Of a stretch of 64,000 nt of DNA, positions 25,736 through 34,902 are shown one piece after another; the stretch's first letter is position 1; every line of letters starts with the position of its first letter. Made by a program: the position numbers and the translations under genes. The notes under the pieces were generated by a model. It saw only the letters and a list, made by a program, of their open reading frames with translations, was not told where the DNA came from and did not search any database. Source of the DNA: Vagococcus luciliae (lineage in GTDB: Bacteria > Bacillota > Bacilli > Lactobacillales > Vagococcaceae). Location: contig NZ_CP102451.1 of NCBI RefSeq assembly GCF_024637875.1, forward strand, positions 375,001 to 439,000, in the 5' to 3' direction.

Positions 25736-27094
25736 CTATTTAATGAAATGGCTTTCAATTTCTTCCAACGTTTTTCCCTTTGTTTCTGGTATTTTAAAAT
25801 GTACCACTAAAATCCCTAATAATGCACAACCAGCAAATCCATAAAATGTAGCATTAATACCTACTGAATTGACAAGAACAGGGAAAAATAGCCCAACGAG
25901 AAAATTAGCTATCCATAAAACAAACACTGCAATCCCAGAAAAAGTCCCTCTATACTTAGCTGGAAATATTTCAGAGATTAAAATCCAGGTAACTGGTCCA
26001 ATAGCTCCTTGAAAAGAAAATATATAAATAAAAATAATGATCATAATAATATATGGTGCTATTTGTGTTCCTGACAACAAATTAGATAGAACACCTACAG
26101 AAATTAACGATACTGCACAAATTGTTAATCCACTAATTTCCAATTTTTTTCGTCCCATTTTATCAACAATTGTCATTCCTACGATTGATGCAATAACTGA
26201 AACAACACCATTTAAAACATTGAATATCAATGCTGCACTAGCACCAAATCCATACATTGTTAAAATTTCAGACCCATAATACATAACTGAATTAATTCCC
26301 GAAAATTGTTGTATTATACCTAATAAACACCCTAACAAAAGAATCTTTATCGTCCAAGTTGGTATTTTTTCTTTATTTTTTTTATTTGTAACTACTTTAA
26401 CAGGTATTTCTTTTATCTCTTGTATTTCTTTTTTCACCATCTCGTCATCATCTAGATAGATTTCTTTAATTATATGAATTGCACGATCTAACATACCATT
26501 TCTAGCATACCACTTAGGTGACTCTAATACTTTTGTCATACCAATTAACATAATAATTGCTGGTATAGCGGCTAACCCCATCATCACTTTCCAAATATGA
26601 TTATTTTGAATAAACATATTACCTAAAATAGCATTTAATAAAAAGGCTAAGAACTGTCCACCCACAATCATTACCTGATTTAAACCAACCATTTTCCCTC
26701 TATGCTCAGCCGAAGAAATTTCACCTAAATATAATGGCACAACAGCTGATGATGCTCCTACAGCAAGTCCCAATAAGAACCGAAAAGAGACTAGAAAAGC
26801 AAAATTAAAAGATCCGCTACAACCTATTGCTCCAACCAGATAAATCCAAGCAATAATACGCAATGTCTTTTTTCGCCCAATCATATCACTTATTTTCCCA
26901 CCAAAAACTGCCCCAAATGCTGCAGATAATGTTAAGGATGATGATACCCAACCTTTTTGTATAGGAGTTAACATAAAATCTTTACCGATAAAATTCAACG
27001 CGCCATTTACAACACCTGTATTATAGCCAAATAGCAACCCCCCGATAGTCACAATTAACGATATAGTGATAATCTTTTTATTAACTTTTGTCAC
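25736..27094 (-). CDS. iolT: MFS sugar-porter-family transporter, probable inositol:H+ symporter (IolT-like)
   Basis: Twelve-TM major facilitator of the sugar porter family, 452 residues. Family motifs: GGLLFGYNTGVVNGAL in TM1, GRKKTLR after TM2, PLYLGEISSAEHRG after TM4, PESPKWYARNG-type loop (LESPKWYARNG), GRKKLEI, and PETKGKTLEEIE at the C terminus. As the first gene of the operon with iolX-like, iolE and iolG, it most likely imports myo- or scyllo-inositol. GTG start at 27094 with AAGGTG upstream; promoter at 27192-27220. Confidence 0.88.
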   Translation of the reverse strand: MTKVNKKIITISLIVTIGGLLFGYNTGVVNGALNFIGKDFMLTPIQKGWVSSSLTLSAAFGAVFGGKISDMIGRKKTLRIIAWIYLVGAIGCSGSFNFAFLVSFRFLLGLAVGASSAVVPLYLGEISSAEHRGKMVGLNQVMIVGGQFLAFLLNAILGNMFIQNNHIWKVMMGLAAIPAIIMLIGMTKVLESPKWYARNGMLDRAIHIIKEIYLDDDEMVKKEIQEIKEIPVKVVTNKKNKEKIPTWTIKILLLGCLLGIIQQFSGINSVMYYGSEILTMYGFGASAALIFNVLNGVVSVIASIVGMTIVDKMGRKKLEISGLTICAVSLISVGVLSNLLSGTQIAPYIIMIIIFIYIFSFQGAIGPVTWILISEIFPAKYRGTFSGIAVFVLWIANFLVGLFFPVLVNSVGINATFYGFAGCALLGILVVHFKIPETKGKTLEEIESHFIK

Positions 27095-27191
27095 ACAAAC
27101 ACCTTCCCTTCTTCTTTACTAATTACTAAACATCAACATACCCAATAATAGATAAGATGTTACCAAATTCACAATAACAACTTACACACGA

Positions 27192-27220
27192 ATTATACAA
27201 CTCTTACTCTTTTTTTACAA
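27192..27220 (-). promoter_or_regulatory. Promoter of the iol operon
   Basis: On the minus strand TTGTAA (27215-27220), a 17-bp spacer and consensus TATAAT (27192-27197). The leader is about 90 nt. No convincing cre site or IolR/IolQ operator was recognised. Confidence 0.7.
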
Positions 27221-27293
27221 GTAATTTTTTAAAAAAATATAAAAATCATAAAAAATCTTTATTTTAAAAGGTTTTTAAAATAAGCACATAAAT

Positions 27294-27350
27294 AAAAAAC
27301 AATAAAGTTACTCATTTTAAAAAATAAAATGAGTAACTTTATTGTTTTTT
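27294..27350 (-). terminator. Perfect 26-bp-stem terminator
   Basis: Arms 27294-27319 and 27325-27350 are exact reverse complements (26 bp, loop AAAAA). They begin with six A and end with six T, so the hairpin can act in both directions. It ends the downstream minus-strand membrane protein gene. Confidence 0.88.
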
Positions 27351-27394
27351 GTTTTTCATTGTTAAAAAAAGCACAAGTTTTTATATGATTAAAA

Positions 27395-27856
27395 TTATCT
27401 ATTCTTTTTTTTCGACTTTTTTTTATGCTTACTTTTCTTTTTTTGTAAATCAATTGCCTTTAATTGATTTGAAGCTTGAAACGAGAATATGATAGCTAAT
27501 ATTTTTAAAATCCATGCTGGAAGTCTAAAAATGTAGCTTACTATCGATCCCCCTATAAACGACCCCAATACAGCTCCTGTTTTATATGCACTATCTCCTT
27601 TTATCATCGATAGATTTCCTACTGATCCAAGAACTATTAATCCTCCTATTAAAGATAAAGTACATGAGATAATCATTAAAATAGCTCCACTTTTTTTTAC
27701 TTTTTTTGGCTGTTTTGCTAAAACATAAATAGAAAAACTCAACAATAATATCGTTAATACTTTAAAGACATCAATCATACCACCTAATACTGGAACTGCT
27801 GTAATAATACCAATAATAGCCATTGTTACATAAAAACTAGCTAACCTTTTGTTCAT
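27395..27856 (-). CDS. Small membrane protein of unknown function
   Basis: Not recognised as a named family. The 153 residues contain about four hydrophobic segments (about 8-28, 30-47, 58-78, 88-122), with an FIGG motif (about 99-102) preceding the last one. They end in a lysine-rich tail (about 138-153) encoded by long A-tracts, which are prone to length change. SD AAAGGAG is well placed before ATG. Single gene with its own strong terminator. Confidence 0.7.
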   Translation of the reverse strand: MNKRLASFYVTMAIIGIITAVPVLGGMIDVFKVLTILLLSFSIYVLAKQPKKVKKSGAILMIISCTLSLIGGLIVLGSVGNLSMIKGDSAYKTGAVLGSFIGGSIVSYIFRLPAWILKILAIIFSFQASNQLKAIDLQKKKSKHKKKSKKKNR

Positions 27857-27947
27857 AAAAACACTCTCCTTTTACATATATAATATAAGTGTCTTATAAT
27901 TACATATTTTTTTCAAGTTATAAAAAATTAAATATTCAGTATCTTTA

Positions 27948-27976
27948 TAAAAAAAGAGCCTTTATAAAGGCTCTAA
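27948..27976 (-). terminator. Terminator of the beta-lactamase-like gene
   Basis: AGAGCCTTTATAAAGGCTCT is a perfect 20-nt palindromic hairpin followed on the minus strand by TTTTTTTAT. Confidence 0.9.
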
Positions 27977-28000
27977 AAATCATTTGATTATGTCAGTAAA

Positions 28001-29095
28001 TTAAGCAAAATTACTTTTATAAATATCTGATGCCAAATCTGATAAGCTGTCTAGTTCATGACCATTACTAATTAACACAATAATATTTTCACCATCATCG
28101 TCAAGAAAAACTGAAGATTCATAATCTCCCAAACTACCGTTCGTTTGCATCAATCCATCAGTCTGCCAAAATGCTCCACTATAATCATTATCGGATTTTA
28201 CCATATTAGAAAAGTCTTCTTTCGTTATTAATGTACCATCAGTCAATGCTTGAACAAAAGTCACTAAATCGTTTGCGGACATCAAAACATTTCCAGCCCC
28301 AATCAAACTAGAATATAAAGCTTTTGAACGAGAAAAATCTGAAGCACTCTCTGTATAATCTCCATACAATAATGAACTATTATAAGCTGTTGCAACATCC
28401 TCTTCAGCTACATTATCCCAAAAAAATGTATGAGATAGATTTAATGGTTCTATGATTTCTTTTGTGAATAATTCTTCATAACTTTCTCCTGTGACAGTTG
28501 ATAGAATACCAGCTAATAAAGAATAATTAGCATTAGTATAATTAAATCCTGTTTCTCCAGTACTTTCCAGTGTATCTAATACATAATTAATTTGATCTTC
28601 TTGTGTTGTTAATACCTTTTCTGGTGCTACTTCATCCATTTTGATACCTGATGTTTGATCAATCAAATCACGTATGGTTATATCTGAACTTCCCTTAATA
28701 TCTGGATAAAAATCTGATAGAGGCGTTTCATAGGTTAAATCTCCATTTGAAATAGATTTAGCAACCAATGCTGCTGTCATCATTTTTTGTAAAGAAGCAA
28801 CTGGAAAAAGAGTATCCAAATTATTTACCTCATTAGCTTCATAATTACTATAGCCATATACAGCTGTTGAAGTAACCTTATCTCCCTCAACCAAGATAGC
28901 TACCCCATTGTAATTTTCTTCAGGAAAATAATCTTCAATAGTTTTATCAGAAGAGTCACTGTTAGTATTTCCTGCTGCGAAAACCTCATCATCAATCATA
29001 TGTTTGTTTAAAAAGTATCCCAATCCTAATACAATAATGACTGTTGTTATACCTATCCACACGATTTTTGTTATTTTAACTTTTTTCTTTATCAC
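28001..29095 (-). CDS. Serine hydrolase, beta-lactamase-related (class C/AmpH-like), membrane-anchored
   Basis: About 364 residues. One N-terminal TM (about 10-27) leaves the catalytic domain outside the cell. SXXK is SLQK (about residues 103-106) and the YXN motif is YTN in FNYTNANYS. The C-terminal third shows no clear KTG/HXG motif, so the activity (carboxypeptidase, esterase or D-amino peptidase) is open and resistance should not be assumed. The start is probably GTG at 29095, 7 nt after AAGGAGG; an ATG six bases upstream abuts the SD. Monocistronic. Confidence 0.82.
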   Translation of the reverse strand: MIKKKVKITKIVWIGITTVIIVLGLGYFLNKHMIDDEVFAAGNTNSDSSDKTIEDYFPEENYNGVAILVEGDKVTSTAVYGYSNYEANEVNNLDTLFPVASLQKMMTAALVAKSISNGDLTYETPLSDFYPDIKGSSDITIRDLIDQTSGIKMDEVAPEKVLTTQEDQINYVLDTLESTGETGFNYTNANYSLLAGILSTVTGESYEELFTKEIIEPLNLSHTFFWDNVAEEDVATAYNSSLLYGDYTESASDFSRSKALYSSLIGAGNVLMSANDLVTFVQALTDGTLITKEDFSNMVKSDNDYSGAFWQTDGLMQTNGSLGDYESSVFLDDDGENIIVLISNGHELDSLSDLASDIYKSNFA

Positions 29096-29101
29096 AATCA
29101 T

Positions 29102-29447
29102 ACCTCCTTATTGCACTAACACTACTTAAATTTACTTATAGTATAAAATGTGATACTTAAACTAACCTTAAAACCATTTATTATTTCATATTAAATTATC
29201 TATTTCATAGTTTTTAATTATAAATAAAAAACCACACGAATCATGATAAACGTTACGTTGGTTTAAAAAAGCCTATTTACTTAACTACCAATACTGTATA
29301 ATCATGGTGTTGTAACAAAAAACACGTCATTAATTGATAAATTTATATAGAATCTTCATTTTTTATAATACCACGATTATTTAATTTAGTATAATCATTC
29401 GCAATATTAAAATAGTATAATAAATAAAAATGGAGATGAATTAAAAG
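29102..29447. other. AT-rich intergenic region
   Basis: No gene found. It should hold the promoter of the beta-lactamase-like gene on the minus strand. ATAATCATGGT (near 29299) and ACCACGATTAT (near 29370) form an imperfect inverted repeat with one mismatch and about 60 nt between arms; no function can be assigned. Confidence 0.4.
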
Positions 29448-29610
29448 TGAAATATATTTACCATACGTCATCACTCGATTATTCATTGCTTGGTTCATTT
29501 ATTTGATATACGACTTATACACCAAGTTCCAAGAAAGTATGGTCCTTGGATTGATTCAGTTAACTTTTATTATTGTCTTATTGGCCATCATTATTTTTGA
29601 ACATAAAAAA
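29448..29610 (+). pseudogene. Possible frameshifted remnant of a small membrane protein
   Basis: After GGAG a GTG (29448) opens a frame that stops after 19 codons. The +2 frame reads on as ITRLFIAWFIYLIYDLYTKF followed by a second hydrophobic segment (VLGLIQLTFIIVLLAIIIF), which looks like a two-TM protein. One base added in the AAA after the GTG would join them. The open frame then runs into the terminator of the convergent GNAT gene, so the original C-terminus is lost. Family unknown; it may be a chance frame. Confidence 0.3.
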
Positions 29611-29641
29611 ATAAGTCAAAGATACACATCTCTTCGACTTA
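29603..29641 (-). terminator. Terminator of the GNAT gene
   Basis: On the minus strand AAGTCGAAGA pairs with TCTTTGACTT (one G-U), followed by ATTTTTTTAT, just after the GNAT stop codon. Confidence 0.78.
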
Positions 29642-29650
29642 TCAATGTAA

Positions 29651-30058
29651 CTAAAATTCCTTGTAAAAAGCAACTGTACTCCCTCTATCACACGATTCAA
29701 ATCCAAAACTTTCATAAAATCCTCTAACGTCTGGAGCATCTACGGTTAACAATACTTTTTGACGAACATGTTTGAATGTTTCTAATACATCACGCATTAA
29801 TACTGTTCCTATTTTTTCTCGTTGAAAATCTGGATGAATCAAAATATCTTGTATATACAAAATCGTGTAGCCATCACCGACCACTCTAATTAATCCAACC
29901 AACTGATCTTTATACCAAGCACTCACTACATAAAGTGAATGAGTGATTGCTTTTTCTAAACCAATTAAATCTTGAGTATAAGCTGTCCATCCTACACTAT
30001 CATATAATGCTTTCAAATTTTTACTATCTATCTGACAATCTTTTTTGTATTCTATCAT
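29651..30058 (-). CDS. GNAT-family N-acetyltransferase
   Basis: Small acetyl-CoA-dependent acyltransferase, 135 residues, compact single domain. The acetyl-CoA pyrophosphate-binding segment is HPDFQREKIGTVLM (about 78-91), close to Q/RxxGxG/A. The C-terminal ALDAPDVRG-like segment VDAPDVRGFYESFGF is typical of YjcF/ElaA-like members. Substrate unknown. SD TTAGGAGGATAG precedes ATG. Own terminator. Confidence 0.85.
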   Translation of the reverse strand: MIEYKKDCQIDSKNLKALYDSVGWTAYTQDLIGLEKAITHSLYVVSAWYKDQLVGLIRVVGDGYTILYIQDILIHPDFQREKIGTVLMRDVLETFKHVRQKVLLTVDAPDVRGFYESFGFESCDRGSTVAFYKEF

Positions 30059-30161
30059 TATCTATCCTCCTAATTTATTTTTTAAATTAAGAGTCAAACT
30101 TCAACCGATTATTCATCATAAAATTTCCTTTTAGGTGTTTCGTTCATTGTATCATACCTAT

Positions 30162-30194
30162 AAAAAAAATCCTCCAGAAATTTTCTGAAGGATC
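30162..30194 (-). terminator. Terminator of the sirtuin-chorismate mutase unit
   Basis: On the minus strand ATCCTTCAGAAA pairs with TTTCTGGAGGAT (one mismatch), followed by eight T. Confidence 0.85.
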
Positions 30195-30198
30195 ACCT

Positions 30199-30459
30199 TT
30201 ATTGTTTACTTTTTTGATAGTCTTTTGAGACCATCATGATTTGATTAAATGTTTCGACGATTGAATCAGCATAATCCTCATTGGAAACCATTTGTCGAAT
30301 TTTTTCTAATACGGCTTCTTCTCTTATCGTATCAAAAACTGGAATATGATTGTCTTTTTTTATCTTCGCGATGTGCGACACACAATCATATCTTTCTTCC
30401 AATAATGATACGATTTGTTCATCAATTTCATCAATTCGTTGTCTATCTTGACTTAACAT
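30199..30459 (-). CDS. Chorismate mutase, AroQ class
   Basis: Monofunctional all-helical enzyme converting chorismate to prephenate for Phe/Tyr synthesis. The 86 residues fit the AroQ domain: RQRIDEIDEQIVSLLEER with the N-terminal catalytic Arg, AKIKK with the catalytic Lys, and VFDTIREEAVLEKI. It lies 30 bp after the sirtuin gene and probably shares its transcript. No other shikimate-pathway gene is nearby. SD GAGGAGATAAG precedes ATG. Confidence 0.9.
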   Translation of the reverse strand: MLSQDRQRIDEIDEQIVSLLEERYDCVSHIAKIKKDNHIPVFDTIREEAVLEKIRQMVSNEDYADSIVETFNQIMMVSKDYQKSKQ

Positions 30460-30489
30460 CTTATCTCCTCATTTCGTATAAGAGTCAGA

Positions 30490-31179
30490 TTATATATCAG
30501 AGAAAAAGTCTTCACCTTTTTGTTGCACTAAAAGATGAGGCATCATTAATGAAATGGGTTCTTTGTTTACCACAATCACCTGACTATCAGGTTTGCGGTA
30601 ATTAATCAGTCCACTAAATGGATACACTTGAAAGCTTGTCCCAACAATACACACAACGTCCGCTTTAGACAACCAGGAAATGGCTGTTTCTATATTAGAC
30701 TCAGACAAACCTTCTTCATAAAGCACCACATTCGGACGAATGATCCCACCACATTCTTGATGATACATACTCTTCATATAGTCTGGAACAGAAACTGACT
30801 GACCACATGTTTGACAATAACAATCATACAAACTTCCATGAAACGACACCACATTTGGACTTCCTGCTTTATTATGTAAGTCGTCAATATTTTGCGTCAC
30901 AATCCCAACTTGTTTCGTTTGGCTTAATTCTGCCATTTTTTCATGAATCACATTCGGTTTTGCTTCTGGGTGGTATAATTGTTGCACAAATTGATAAAAA
31001 ACATCAGGCTCGCGTTTTAAACAAGTATGACTCAGCAAATATTCTGGATTCTCTACTCCATGATATACCCCTGTCATAGAGCGATAATCAGGAATACCTG
31101 ATGCAGTTGATACTCCGGCTCCTGTCATAAATACTATATTTTTCGCTTGCTTTAATATCTCCATTGCTTGTTCTTCCAC
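30490..31179 (-). CDS. cobB: NAD-dependent protein deacetylase (sirtuin)
   Basis: Sir2-family NAD-dependent lysine deacetylase, about 229 residues. NAD-binding motifs are MTGAGVSTASGIPDYRS (about 18-34) and TQNIDDLHNKAGS, and the catalytic His is in FHGSLYDC. The structural zinc site reads CQTC and then HQEC, so the first Cys of the second CXXC pair is His, a plausible but less usual ligand. The start is GTG; AAAGGAG favours the GTG at 31179, though one at 31188 abuts the SD. Followed by chorismate mutase. Confidence 0.92.
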   Translation of the reverse strand: MEEQAMEILKQAKNIVFMTGAGVSTASGIPDYRSMTGVYHGVENPEYLLSHTCLKREPDVFYQFVQQLYHPEAKPNVIHEKMAELSQTKQVGIVTQNIDDLHNKAGSPNVVSFHGSLYDCYCQTCGQSVSVPDYMKSMYHQECGGIIRPNVVLYEEGLSESNIETAISWLSKADVVCIVGTSFQVYPFSGLINYRKPDSQVIVVNKEPISLMMPHLLVQQKGEDFFSDI

Positions 31180-31208
31180 ATTGATCACTCCTTTGCTTTA
31201 TTATGACA

Positions 31209-32117
31209 TTATTCGTCAAAAAAGCCTAATATAACTACAGAAATGATAATCGCAAAAATCATAACGTATTGTTTCTTTGTTAACTTCTCTTTTAAGAAAA
31301 TTCTCGACCATAACACTGATACGATACTATATGATGCAATCATTGGTGCGACGACAATAGAATTGCTTGCGATTGCTCCAATATAGAAAAATTGTCCCAA
31401 GGTTTCAAAAAGTGCCGCAAAACCTTTATATTTTTCATGAAACACATCCATTTTTTCTCCTTTAATCGCTCGTAAATAACCCCACATTAGTAACCCGACG
31501 ATTAAAAAAGTAAACTCATAACTCATGTTTGCTTGATTTTCTGGTAAAATCTCCGCATAATCCAAATAATACCCATCTAAAAATGTCCCTAGTCCATCAA
31601 TCACACAGTACAGTATCGGAAAAATAATGGCCAATGCACTTTTCTGATATTTTTTATCGACCACATTGCCTGATACTTTTAACTCGTGATCAACTTCTTG
31701 CTTTTCATAAACAGACAACATAAAAATAGCGACTGAAATAACTGCCACAGCAATAAATTGAATCCACACCATTTTCGCTCCTAGTATCAGAAACATTAAT
31801 AAAGCTGACACCGCTCCTGAAGAGTTACTAATGGGTGAAGACACACTCAGCTCTATATAACGAAGCCCCACATACCCGATCGCCATTGATAAAATATACA
31901 TGGACGACACAGGTAAATAAATCAACATATTTTTCCATTCAAATCCCACACCTAAATATAAATAATAGTATAAAAAGGCGTGAAGCCCCATCACCAATCC
32001 CACAATGACCACTGTTTTTTGTGCACTATACTTGTCTTTTTCATTATTTCCTAACTTATAAAATAAATCAGCTGTCCCCCATGCAAAGACAGCCACCAAT
32101 GCTGACATAAACCACAT
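31209..32117 (-). CDS. DMT-superfamily (EamA-type) transporter
   Basis: About 302 residues with ten predicted TM segments in two EamA-like halves: the first begins MWFMSALVAVFAWGTADLFYK, the second around ALAIIFPILYCVIDGLGT. The C terminus RIFLKEKLTKKQYVMIFAI is the usual last-TM signature. The function is probably drug or metabolite export; the substrate is unknown. The ATG at 32117 was chosen because GGGAG lies 9 nt upstream and the first TM follows directly; a 24-residue extension is possible but lacks an SD. Divergent from the lysine riboswitch. Confidence 0.83.
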   Translation of the reverse strand: MWFMSALVAVFAWGTADLFYKLGNNEKDKYSAQKTVVIVGLVMGLHAFLYYYLYLGVGFEWKNMLIYLPVSSMYILSMAIGYVGLRYIELSVSSPISNSSGAVSALLMFLILGAKMVWIQFIAVAVISVAIFMLSVYEKQEVDHELKVSGNVVDKKYQKSALAIIFPILYCVIDGLGTFLDGYYLDYAEILPENQANMSYEFTFLIVGLLMWGYLRAIKGEKMDVFHEKYKGFAALFETLGQFFYIGAIASNSIVVAPMIASYSIVSVLWSRIFLKEKLTKKQYVMIFAIIISVVILGFFDE

Positions 32118-32209
32118 ACTTTTCGTCTCCCTTATGTTTACTTTCACACTTACTTGTTTAAAAATAACTAATTGAAAGGCCTTGGTCAAATATTTTTTTA
32201 TTAAAACTC

Positions 32210-32238
32210 ATGACTTTTTGAAAAAGGTATGATATAGT
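32210..32238 (+). promoter_or_regulatory. Candidate promoter of the lysine riboswitch transcript
   Basis: TATAGT (32233-32238) with ATGACT (32210-32215) 17 bp upstream. It lies about 25 bp before the start of the aptamer. TATGAT at 32228-32233 is an alternative -10. Confidence 0.45.
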
Positions 32239-32261
32239 GTTAGACATATTGAGAAAAAATA

Positions 32262-32506
32262 ACCAAATAATATAAATCTAGAGGTTGCAATCTATCAATA
32301 ACATTATTTGAGTAGAGGAGTACATTGACACTAATGCACAGGGAAGATTGCCGAAATGTGATAAAGTTCCTCGCTTATCATGTTGGGACTATAGTGAATA
32401 ACTATAGGACTGTCTTAGTTAAGACTAAGATGCGCTATGATTGGATAACACTTCGTTAATCTGACTTCATCAAAAGCAACCTCTATTTACGGGGTTGCTT
32501 TTTTTA
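32262..32506 (+). promoter_or_regulatory. Lysine riboswitch (L box) with terminator
   Basis: The aptamer carries the L-box core: AGAGGTTGCAA (32280-32290), TTGAGTAGAGGAG, the signature GGGAAGATTGCCGAAA (near 32341-32356), and the P4/P5 stem TTGGGACTATAG / CTATAGGACTG. The expression platform is a terminator, AAAAGCAACC (32472-32481) with GGTTGCTTTT (32493-32502) and a T-run. AGAGGTTGC (32280-32288) is the exact complement of GCAACCTCT (32476-32484), so the P1-side strand can form an antiterminator. With lysine bound, the terminator should form and switch off the ABC transporter downstream. Confidence 0.94.
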
Positions 32507-32533
32507 TTTATCTAAAACAAAAGGAGAATTATC

Positions 32534-34123
32534 ATGCAAACAAACAATCGTTCTACCAGTCATATCTTAATCGCACTATTATTCTTATTTATTAGTTTTA
32601 TCATGCTCACACCAAAAGTGGAGGCAAATGACGATAAATTTGTCGTAGGAATGGAAGCTGGCTACCCTCCATTCAACTGGACACAACAAAATAATGCCGA
32701 TGGAGCGGTCAAAATTCAAGGCGGAAGTGAGTATGCCAATGGTTATGATGTCATGATTGCCAAACGCGTCGCTGAAGGTTTAGGAAAAGAACTTGTTATT
32801 TATAAAACATCATGGGATGGATTAGCACCTGCGTTAACTTCTGGAAAAGTGGATGCTATTATTGCTGGAATGTCTCCCACTGAAGAACGAAAAAAAACCA
32901 TTGATTTTACTAACGACTACTATCACTCAAACCTCGTCCTAGTTGTGGCAAAAGATGGAAAATATGCTAATGCAAAAAGTCTAAAAGATTTTGAAGGAGC
33001 AAAAGTCACTGCTCAATTAAATACATTTCATTACTCTGTGATTGATCAAATAGAAGGTGTCTCAAAACGAACTGCTATGGACGATTTTTCTGCTATGCGT
33101 GTGGCACTCCAATCCGGAAAAATCGATGCGTATGTTTCAGAAAAACCTGAGGGAATCACCGCCCAAAAAGTGAATCCAAACTTTAAAATGATTGATTTTG
33201 AAGATGGCAAAGGGTTTAACACGAATCGCGATGATACATCTGTTTCTATCGGTGTAAAAAAAGGTAGCCAAGATATTACAAAAATCAATGACATTTTAGC
33301 TGGTATCACTCAAACAGAACGAGACAATTTTATGGATATTGCCATTAGTGAACAACCCGACTCACAGTCAAATGAAAACTGGGTTGTCAAAATCGTCAAA
33401 GAAAACTGGCAAATGTTCTTAAAAGGTGCTGGGGTGACGCTTTTAATCTCGCTTATCGGAACAATTGTTGGAACATTCATTGGATTAGGTATTGGGTTGT
33501 TTAGAACCATTCCAACGCCAAAAAATATGGTGAATAAAGTCTTATTTAAATTATTAAACACTCTCTTTTCTATTTATATTGAAATATTTAGAGGAACACC
33601 CATGATCGTTCAAGCAATGGTTATTTACTACGGATCTTCTCAAGCATTTGGAATTGATATGAATCCACTTGCTGCAGCATTGTTTATTGTATCAATTAAC
33701 ACTGGAGCATATATGACAGAAATCGTACGTGGTGGTATTTTCTCAGTTGATAAAGGACAATTTGAAGCAGCTTCTGCTATTGGTATGACACATGGGCAAA
33801 CAATGGTAAATGTGGTGATTCCACAAGTATTTAGAAATATTTTACCTGCTATGGGAAATGAATTTGTCATCAATATTAAAGACACCTCTGTATTAAATGT
33901 GATTGCTGTCACTGAGTTATTCTTCCAAGCGAAAACAGTCGCTGGAAGTAACTTTAGATTCTTTGATACCTTCTTTGTTGTTTGTGTGATTTACTTTGTC
34001 ATGACCTTCACTGTGACACGTATCTTGCGATTTGTTGAACGAAAAATGGATGGTACTGGTGAATATGCTCCATATGCTAATCAAATGCAAACAGCTATTT
34101 TAGAAAGAAAGGATGACAAATAA
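32534..34123 (+). CDS. Amino-acid ABC transporter, fused substrate-binding protein and permease (probable lysine uptake)
   Basis: One 529-residue chain. Signal peptide (about 1-31, ending VEA), SBP_bac_3 binding domain (about 37-275: [12 protein letters not shown], then [19 protein letters not shown]), then a HisM-type permease domain (about 290-510) with the EAA-type loop [14 protein letters not shown]. Such fusions are common in Lactobacillales polar amino-acid transporters, so the binding domain is tethered outside by the permease. The lysine riboswitch 30 bp upstream points to lysine or another basic amino acid. SD AAGGAG. The stop overlaps the ATPase ATG by one base. Confidence 0.94.
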   Translation: MQTNNRSTSHILIALLFLFISFIMLTPKVEANDDKFVVGMEAGYPPFNWTQQNNADGAVKIQGGSEYANGYDVMIAKRVAEGLGKELVIYKTSWDGLAPALTSGKVDAIIAGMSPTEERKKTIDFTNDYYHSNLVLVVAKDGKYANAKSLKDFEGAKVTAQLNTFHYSVIDQIEGVSKRTAMDDFSAMRVALQSGKIDAYVSEKPEGITAQKVNPNFKMIDFEDGKGFNTNRDDTSVSIGVKKGSQDITKINDILAGITQTERDNFMDIAISEQPDSQSNENWVVKIVKENWQMFLKGAGVTLLISLIGTIVGTFIGLGIGLFRTIPTPKNMVNKVLFKLLNTLFSIYIEIFRGTPMIVQAMVIYYGSSQAFGIDMNPLAAALFIVSINTGAYMTEIVRGGIFSVDKGQFEAASAIGMTHGQTMVNVVIPQVFRNILPAMGNEFVINIKDTSVLNVIAVTELFFQAKTVAGSNFRFFDTFFVVCVIYFVMTFTVTRILRFVERKMDGTGEYAPYANQMQTAILERKDDK

Positions 34124-34860
34124 TGACAGACTTAATCCAAATCAATCATTTACAAAAACAATACGGCAATCATGAAGTATTAAAAGACATTAATCTATCT
34201 GTAAAAGATGGTGAAGTTGTAACGATTATCGGGCCATCTGGTTCAGGTAAATCAACTTTACTTCGTTGCATTAATTTATTAGAAGAACCAACTGGTGGGG
34301 AATTACTTTTCAAAGGTGACAATATCCTTGCTCCTGGTTATAACTTACCAAAATATCGTGCTCATGTTGGAATGGTATTTCAACAGTTCAATCTATTTGA
34401 AAATCACGATGTCTTAAATAACTGCATCGTTGGACAAGTAAAAGTATTAAAACGCTCACGAGAAGAAGCAGAACGTATCGCGATTGCAAATTTAGATAAA
34501 GTCGGGATGAAAGATTTTGCTCATGCTAAACCTAGCCAATTATCTGGTGGACAAAAACAACGCGTCGCAATTGCTCGCGCCATCTCTATGGATCCTGAGG
34601 TGATGCTATTCGATGAGCCAACCTCAGCACTTGATCCTGAAATGGTCGGTGAAGTATTAAAAATCATGCGTGAGTTAACTGGGACTGGTTTAACCATGAT
34701 TATCGTAACGCATGAGATGGCTTTTGCCGAAGAAGTATCTGATCGTGTCATTTTTATGGATCAAGGAGTTGTTGCTGAAGAAGGTGCTCCGGAAAAAATC
34801 TTCCAACATCCAGAACAAGCTCGCACAAAAGAATTTTTACAACGTATTTTAGAAGGATAA
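34123..34860 (+). CDS. Amino-acid ABC transporter ATP-binding protein
   Basis: 245-residue ATPase of the polar amino-acid uptake family (GlnQ/HisP-like). Walker [10 protein letters not shown] (about 38-46), Q-loop VFQQFNLF, signature [14 protein letters not shown] (about 140-153), Walker [13 protein letters not shown] and switch His in IVTHEMAF. Translationally coupled to the fused binding protein-permease gene (TAATG overlap) and so under the same lysine riboswitch. A strong hairpin terminator follows directly. Confidence 0.96.
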   Translation: MTDLIQINHLQKQYGNHEVLKDINLSVKDGEVVTIIGPSGSGKSTLLRCINLLEEPTGGELLFKGDNILAPGYNLPKYRAHVGMVFQQFNLFENHDVLNNCIVGQVKVLKRSREEAERIAIANLDKVGMKDFAHAKPSQLSGGQKQRVAIARAISMDPEVMLFDEPTSALDPEMVGEVLKIMRELTGTGLTMIIVTHEMAFAEEVSDRVIFMDQGVVAEEGAPEKIFQHPEQARTKEFLQRILEG

Positions 34861-34902
34861 AAAATAAGCTAGATTGAGCCAACTCAATCTAGCTTATTTT
34901 TA
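34861..34902. terminator. Bidirectional terminator between the ABC transporter and the YxeA-like gene
   Basis: An 18-bp perfect stem (arms 34861-34878 and 34883-34900, loop CCAA) begins with AAAA and ends with TTTT, then TATTTATC. It lies between convergent genes and touches both stop codons. Confidence 0.88.

Noticed and set aside
27095-27240. Possible cre (CcpA) site in the iol promoter
   Set aside because: TTGTGAATTTGGTAACA has the right ends but lacks the central CG and several consensus bases.
28001-29095. Call as a resistance beta-lactamase
   Set aside because: It has SXXK and YXN but no clear third motif, and is membrane-anchored like housekeeping serine hydrolases; no evidence for resistance.
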